Positions 60,621 to 64,000 of a stretch of 64,000 nucleotides of DNA are shown piece after piece. Made by a program: the position numbers and the translations under genes. Position 1 is the stretch's first letter, and the number at the start of each line of letters is the position of its first letter. Source of the stretch: Micrococcales bacterium. Its GTDB lineage: Bacteria; Actinomycetota; Actinomycetes; Actinomycetales; Microbacteriaceae. The notes under the pieces were generated by a model. The model ran no database searches. It saw only the letters and a program-made list of their open reading frames with translations, and had not been told where the DNA came from. The stretch covers positions 1-64,000 of the forward strand of contig JAFKIY010000005.1 of the NCBI GenBank assembly GCA_017306245.1, given 5' to 3'.

Positions 60621-61697
60621 ATGGCGGACACACGACGTCCGAAAGCCACGGGGAAGACTACGAAGCAGAACAGCGTATCCGCTGACGCGCTTCGCGGCTA
60701 TTACACGCAGATGGTGCTCATTCGCGAATTCGAATTGCGTGCGAGCGAAATGTACGCAAGAGCGAAAATCGGCGGATACTGTCACCTCAATCTGGGCGAA
60801 GAGGCGACAGTCGTGGGGCTCATGGCCGCCCTGAAACCCACCGACTACGTGTATATGACCTACCGTGACCACGGGTACGCGCTGGCCAGGGGGATGGAGC
60901 CCGGGGCCGTGATGGCCGAGCTGTTCGGGAAGTCGACGGGTGTCGTCGGCGGCTACGGCGGGTCCATGCACATGTTCGACCTCGAGCGTCGGACCATGGG
61001 CGGCTACGGCATCGTCGGCGGCCAGATTCCGCTCGCGACCGGGGCGGCATTCGCGATCAATTACCGCAGCAAGGCGGGAAAGAACGCGGACGCGGTGATG
61101 TGCCTGATGGGGGACGGAACCACGAACATCGGCGCGTTCCACGAGTCGCTGAACCTTGCCGGGCTGTGGAAGCTGCCGATCGTCTACGTGATCGTCAACA
61201 ACCGCCTGGGCATGGGAACGTCGGTCGAGCACGCGTCCGCCGAACCCGATCTGTACAAGCGGGGCTGCGCGTACCGGATCCCCGGCGAGCGCGTGGATGG
61301 CGATGATCCGGTGGCGGTGCGGGATGCGGCGCTCGCTGCCTTGGAGAAAGCGCGCGTCGATCGCCAGCCGATGATTCTGGAAACCCTGAGCTACCGGTTG
61401 AAGGGCCACTCCGTGGTGGACCCCGCCCGATATCGCTCGAAGGAGGACACGGAAACCGCGCAGGAGAATGACCCGGTTCCGGCATTTCGCAATCGGCTCC
61501 TCAAGTCCGGAGTCCTGGATGACAAGGCCGCCGATGCCATCCACGAGGCGGCGGAGAAGACCGTGGACGAGGCCGTGAAGTTCGCCGACTCGAGCCCGGA
61601 TCCGCTGCCCGCCGAAATGTTCGATCGGGTTTATGCCACTGCCGTGGCCAATGCGCCCGGCGCGTTCCCCGGCGACCCCGTGGTGGTGGCGTCATGA
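60621..61697 (+). CDS. pdhA: Pyruvate dehydrogenase E1 alpha subunit
   Basis: E1 alpha binds thiamine diphosphate and decarboxylates pyruvate. The 358-residue protein has the TPP motif [31 protein letters not shown], the substrate stretch [11 protein letters not shown] and the phospho-loop-like [15 protein letters not shown] lies upstream of ATG 60621. The gene begins the E1a-E1b-E2 operon, with the next start overlapping its stop. Confidence 0.93.
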   Translation: MADTRRPKATGKTTKQNSVSADALRGYYTQMVLIREFELRASEMYARAKIGGYCHLNLGEEATVVGLMAALKPTDYVYMTYRDHGYALARGMEPGAVMAELFGKSTGVVGGYGGSMHMFDLERRTMGGYGIVGGQIPLATGAAFAINYRSKAGKNADAVMCLMGDGTTNIGAFHESLNLAGLWKLPIVYVIVNNRLGMGTSVEHASAEPDLYKRGCAYRIPGERVDGDDPVAVRDAALAALEKARVDRQPMILETLSYRLKGHSVVDPARYRSKEDTETAQENDPVPAFRNRLLKSGVLDDKAADAIHEAAEKTVDEAVKFADSSPDPLPAEMFDRVYATAVANAPGAFPGDPVVVAS

Positions 61698-62698
61698 CCG
61701 AGCTGACGTATCGCCAGGCGCTCAACGACACGCTCCGGGCCGAAATGGCGCGCGACGAGAACGTGTACCTCATCGGCGAAGAGATCGGCGTGTTCGAAGG
61801 TTCGTACAAGATCACCGCCGGGCTGCTGAAGGAGTTCGGGCCGAGACGCGTCGTCGATACCCCGATAGCCGAGGAAGGGTTCACCGGGGTGGCCATCGGA
61901 TCGGCGATGCTGGGCTTGCGTCCCGTCGTCGAGATCATGACCATCAACTTTTCGCTCATCGCGATCGACCAGATCGTGAACCATGCGGCGAAGATTCGGT
62001 CCATGTTCGGCGGCGAAGTCAGCGTGCCGATCGTCATCCGGACGCCAGGCGGCGGCGGCCAGCAGCTCGCGGCAACGCACTCCCAGAACCTGGAGGTCTG
62101 GTACGCGCACATCCCCGGGCTCAAGGTTGTCGCGCCGTCCAATCCGGCGGATGCGAAAGCGCTGCTCACTGCGGCGATTCGCGACGATGATCCCGTGCTG
62201 TTCCTGGAAAACCTGGGCCTGTACAACCTCAAGGGCGAGGTGCCGGACGGCGAGCAGGTCGGCGAGATCGGCACGGCGGCGATCGTGAAGGACGGAACCG
62301 ATATCACCGTCGTGAGCTATTCGCGTGGCGTGCTCACCGCTCTGGAGGTCGCGAACCAGCTTGCCGAGGAGGGCATCTCCGTGGAGGTTGTCGACCTGCG
62401 AAGCCTGAGGCCGCTCGACCGGGACACGGTGTGCGCCTCGGTCCGCAAGACGAGCAGGGCGGTGATTTTCGAGGATGACCTGTTGACCTACGGGATCGGT
62501 GCCGAGATTTCGGCGACCATCGGCGAAGGGGCATTCGACTGGCTCGACGCGCCCGTGCGCAGGGTGGCCGCCGCCGAAGTTCCGCTGCCGTACTCGAAGC
62601 CGCTGGAGCGGGCGGCGATGCCGGATGCAGCGTCGCTCACGAAAGTCATCCGCGAAACGCTTGCCGCATCCGCGTTCGAGGGAGGTCAGGGTGTCTGA
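61694..62698 (+). CDS. pdhB: Pyruvate dehydrogenase E1 beta subunit
   Basis: E1 beta completes the E1 heterotetramer. The 334-residue protein has EEIGVFEGSYKITAGLLKEFGPRRVVDTPIAEEGFTGVAIG and the AFDWLDAPVRRV segment; these are the TPP and subunit-interface regions. The ATG overlaps the pdhA stop by 4 bp. Its 3' end overlaps the GTG of the E2 gene by 8 bp, showing a tight operon. Confidence 0.93.
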   Translation: MTELTYRQALNDTLRAEMARDENVYLIGEEIGVFEGSYKITAGLLKEFGPRRVVDTPIAEEGFTGVAIGSAMLGLRPVVEIMTINFSLIAIDQIVNHAAKIRSMFGGEVSVPIVIRTPGGGGQQLAATHSQNLEVWYAHIPGLKVVAPSNPADAKALLTAAIRDDDPVLFLENLGLYNLKGEVPDGEQVGEIGTAAIVKDGTDITVVSYSRGVLTALEVANQLAEEGISVEVVDLRSLRPLDRDTVCASVRKTSRAVIFEDDLLTYGIGAEISATIGEGAFDWLDAPVRRVAAAEVPLPYSKPLERAAMPDAASLTKVIRETLAASAFEGGQGV

Positions 62699-63950
62699 AG
62701 TGGTCATGCCCCGGTTGTCGGACACGATGGAGGAGGGCGAACTCGCCACGTGGCTGAAGAACGAGGGCGACACGATCGCGAAGGGCGATATCCTCGCGGA
62801 GATTGAAACCGACAAGGCGACGATGGACCTGGAGGCGTTCGAATCCGGCGTGCTCGAGAAGCACCTCGTCGATGCGGGAAGCGTCGTCCCGATCGGGACG
62901 CCGGTCGCCATCATCGGCGACGGCAGCGGCACGGCGGATGCTCCGAAGAAGAAGGATCCGCCGAAGGCGCAGGAGACCCCTCAGGCCGAGGAGCCGTCGA
63001 AGGCGGAGGAAGCCCCGCAGGTTGAGGAGCCGCCGAAGGCGGCATCTCGAAACCAGGCGTCAGGCAAACTCCGCATGTCGCCCGTGGCCAGAAAGATCGC
63101 CAGGGACCACGGGATCGATCCTGCGACGATCACCGGTTCCGGTCCGCAGGGCCGCGTCGTGCGCGCGGATGTGGAGGCGGCGATTTCCCAGCAGGCCGCC
63201 AGCCCGACGGCACCTGTCTCGCCGAGCGCAACGGCCGCTCGGCCGGCCGGTGCGATGATCCCAGGGTCCGACGAGGAGATGCCGGTCAACCGCATCCGCA
63301 AGGTCGCGGCCAAGCGGCTCACCGAGAGCCAGGCCGTCCCGCACTTCTTCCTCACGAGCGTCGTCGACGTCGAGAAGCTGCTCGCGTTTCGCTCCGACGT
63401 GAACGAGAGCCTCGAAGCCCAGGGCATTAGAGTGAGCGTCAACGACCTGTTCGTCCGTGCCGCCGCGGTGACGCTGCGGCACCATGCGGAGGCGAACTCC
63501 TCCTGGGGCGATGATTCGGTGATCCGGCGAGCCAGGGTCAACATCGGAATCGCCGTTGCCACCGACGCCGGGTTGCTGGTTCCCGTCGTGCACGACGCCG
63601 ACACGAAGGGCCTGGGCGCCGTCGCGCAGGAGACCGTCGCGCTCGCGGAAAAGGCGCGCGACGGCAAGCTCAGTCCGGACGAGATGAGCGGCGGGACGTT
63701 CAGCATCTCCAACCTCGGAATGTTCGGCATCGACCAGTTCACGGCCGTGATCAACCCGCCGGAGGCGGCAATTCTCGCGGTCGGTGCGGCCAGTCCGGTG
63801 CCCGTCGTGCGCGACGGCGTGCTCGTGGAGGTTCCGAAGCTGAAGATCACGCTCACCGTAGACCACCGGGTCATGGACGGTGCGGTCGCCGCCACTTTCC
63901 TGCGGGACCTCGTCGCCGTTCTCGAGCATCCGCTGCGCATGCTGCTCTGA
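62691..63950 (+). CDS. pdhC: Dihydrolipoamide acetyltransferase (E2)
   Basis: E2 is the core acyltransferase. The 419-residue protein has one lipoyl domain (EIETDKATMDLEAFESG, with the lipoyl lysine in DKAT), a Lys/Glu/Pro linker of about 40 residues (repeats of PPKA and EEP), a peripheral-subunit binding domain (SPVARKIARDHGIDPATITGSGPQGRV) and the catalytic domain ending DHRVMDGAVAATFL. GTG 62691 has GGAGG 6 nt upstream. No E3 gene is visible. Confidence 0.94.
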   Translation: MSEVVMPRLSDTMEEGELATWLKNEGDTIAKGDILAEIETDKATMDLEAFESGVLEKHLVDAGSVVPIGTPVAIIGDGSGTADAPKKKDPPKAQETPQAEEPSKAEEAPQVEEPPKAASRNQASGKLRMSPVARKIARDHGIDPATITGSGPQGRVVRADVEAAISQQAASPTAPVSPSATAARPAGAMIPGSDEEMPVNRIRKVAAKRLTESQAVPHFFLTSVVDVEKLLAFRSDVNESLEAQGIRVSVNDLFVRAAAVTLRHHAEANSSWGDDSVIRRARVNIGIAVATDAGLLVPVVHDADTKGLGAVAQETVALAEKARDGKLSPDEMSGGTFSISNLGMFGIDQFTAVINPPEAAILAVGAASPVPVVRDGVLVEVPKLKITLTVDHRVMDGAVAATFLRDLVAVLEHPLRMLL

Positions 63951-63978
63951 CGCGGGGGCGATTTCCCGCGCCCCGCGA
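63951..63978 (+). terminator. GC-rich hairpin after pdhC
   Basis: CGCGGGG and CCCCGCG form the outer stem, with a further GCG/CGC inside, starting directly after the pdhC stop. It has no T-run. The last bases of the window (63979-64000) show no other feature. Confidence 0.5.
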
Positions 63979-64000
63979 ACCCTGCTCGGTACTACCGTAA

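Overview
The window is a GC-rich chromosomal segment that reads as an actinobacterium, most likely Microbacteriaceae. Support for this is the very high GC at third codon positions, frequent GTG starts, a DUF222/13E12-type HNH protein, an actinobacterial-type MoeB-rhodanese, a class II cobalamin-dependent ribonucleotide reductase, and many leaderless genes whose -10 box (TANNNT) sits about 6 nt before the start codon. Genus-level placement is not possible from the sequence alone.

The dominant theme is molybdenum and anaerobic nitrogen-oxide respiration. Complete or nearly complete sets are present for molybdate uptake (TOBE regulator, modABC), Moco synthesis (moaA, moaC, moaD, moaE, moeB-rhodanese, mog, moeA, mobA), respiratory nitrate reductase (narGHJI with narK), an FdhF/YdeP-type molybdoenzyme with fdhD, and an unusual nitrite reductase (nirK). 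In the nirK product the copper domains are fused behind a long multi-spanning membrane domain, and the gene is coupled to an NnrS-like membrane protein. A DUF2249 protein sits nearby. No nitric oxide reductase is visible in the window.

Layout. 1-240: tail of an insertion element next to tRNA-Ser(GGA). 447-4252: NnrS-like protein and fused NirK. 4447-6171: DUF222-HNH. 6232-9120: DUF2249, mog, moaC-moeA. 9229-12432: TOBE regulator and modABC. 12440-14537: VKOR-family protein and an epimerase. 14640-18708: P450 and nrdJ. 19015-23939: small accessory genes, namely VOC, HhH, TetR with an ABC exporter, DUF5655, ArsR with SRPBCC, SnoaL and TfoX. 23985-29217: cobalamin locus with an ECF transporter, a transcobalamin-like surface protein, a B12 riboswitch and a divergent adenosyltransferase. 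29284-31086: sufS-sufU. 31152-39452: nar operon, preceded by a SufR-like regulator (39618-40238). 40314-42094: VOC and FAD oxidase. 41-45 kb: a CPG-type P-type ATPase, a Crp/Fnr regulator and a separate HMA protein, with two matching FNR-like boxes. 45152-57666: more Moco genes, a ferredoxin reductase-like gene, a PLP decarboxylase, glutaryl-CoA dehydrogenase, YdeP and FdhD. 57677-63950: aconitase, then divergent pyruvate dehydrogenase E1a-E1b-E2.

How it fits together. Molybdate enters by ModABC and is built into Moco by the moa/moe/mog/mob genes. Moco supplies NarG and the YdeP-type enzyme. NarK exchanges nitrate and nitrite, and NirK can turn nitrite into NO. The riboswitch-controlled B12 importer and the adenosyltransferase would supply adenosylcobalamin, which the oxygen-independent NrdJ needs. 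Together the content suggests a facultative organism equipped for growth at low oxygen. Start sites were chosen from overlaps, Shine-Dalgarno sequences or leaderless promoters, and regulatory sites are inferred from sequence pattern only.
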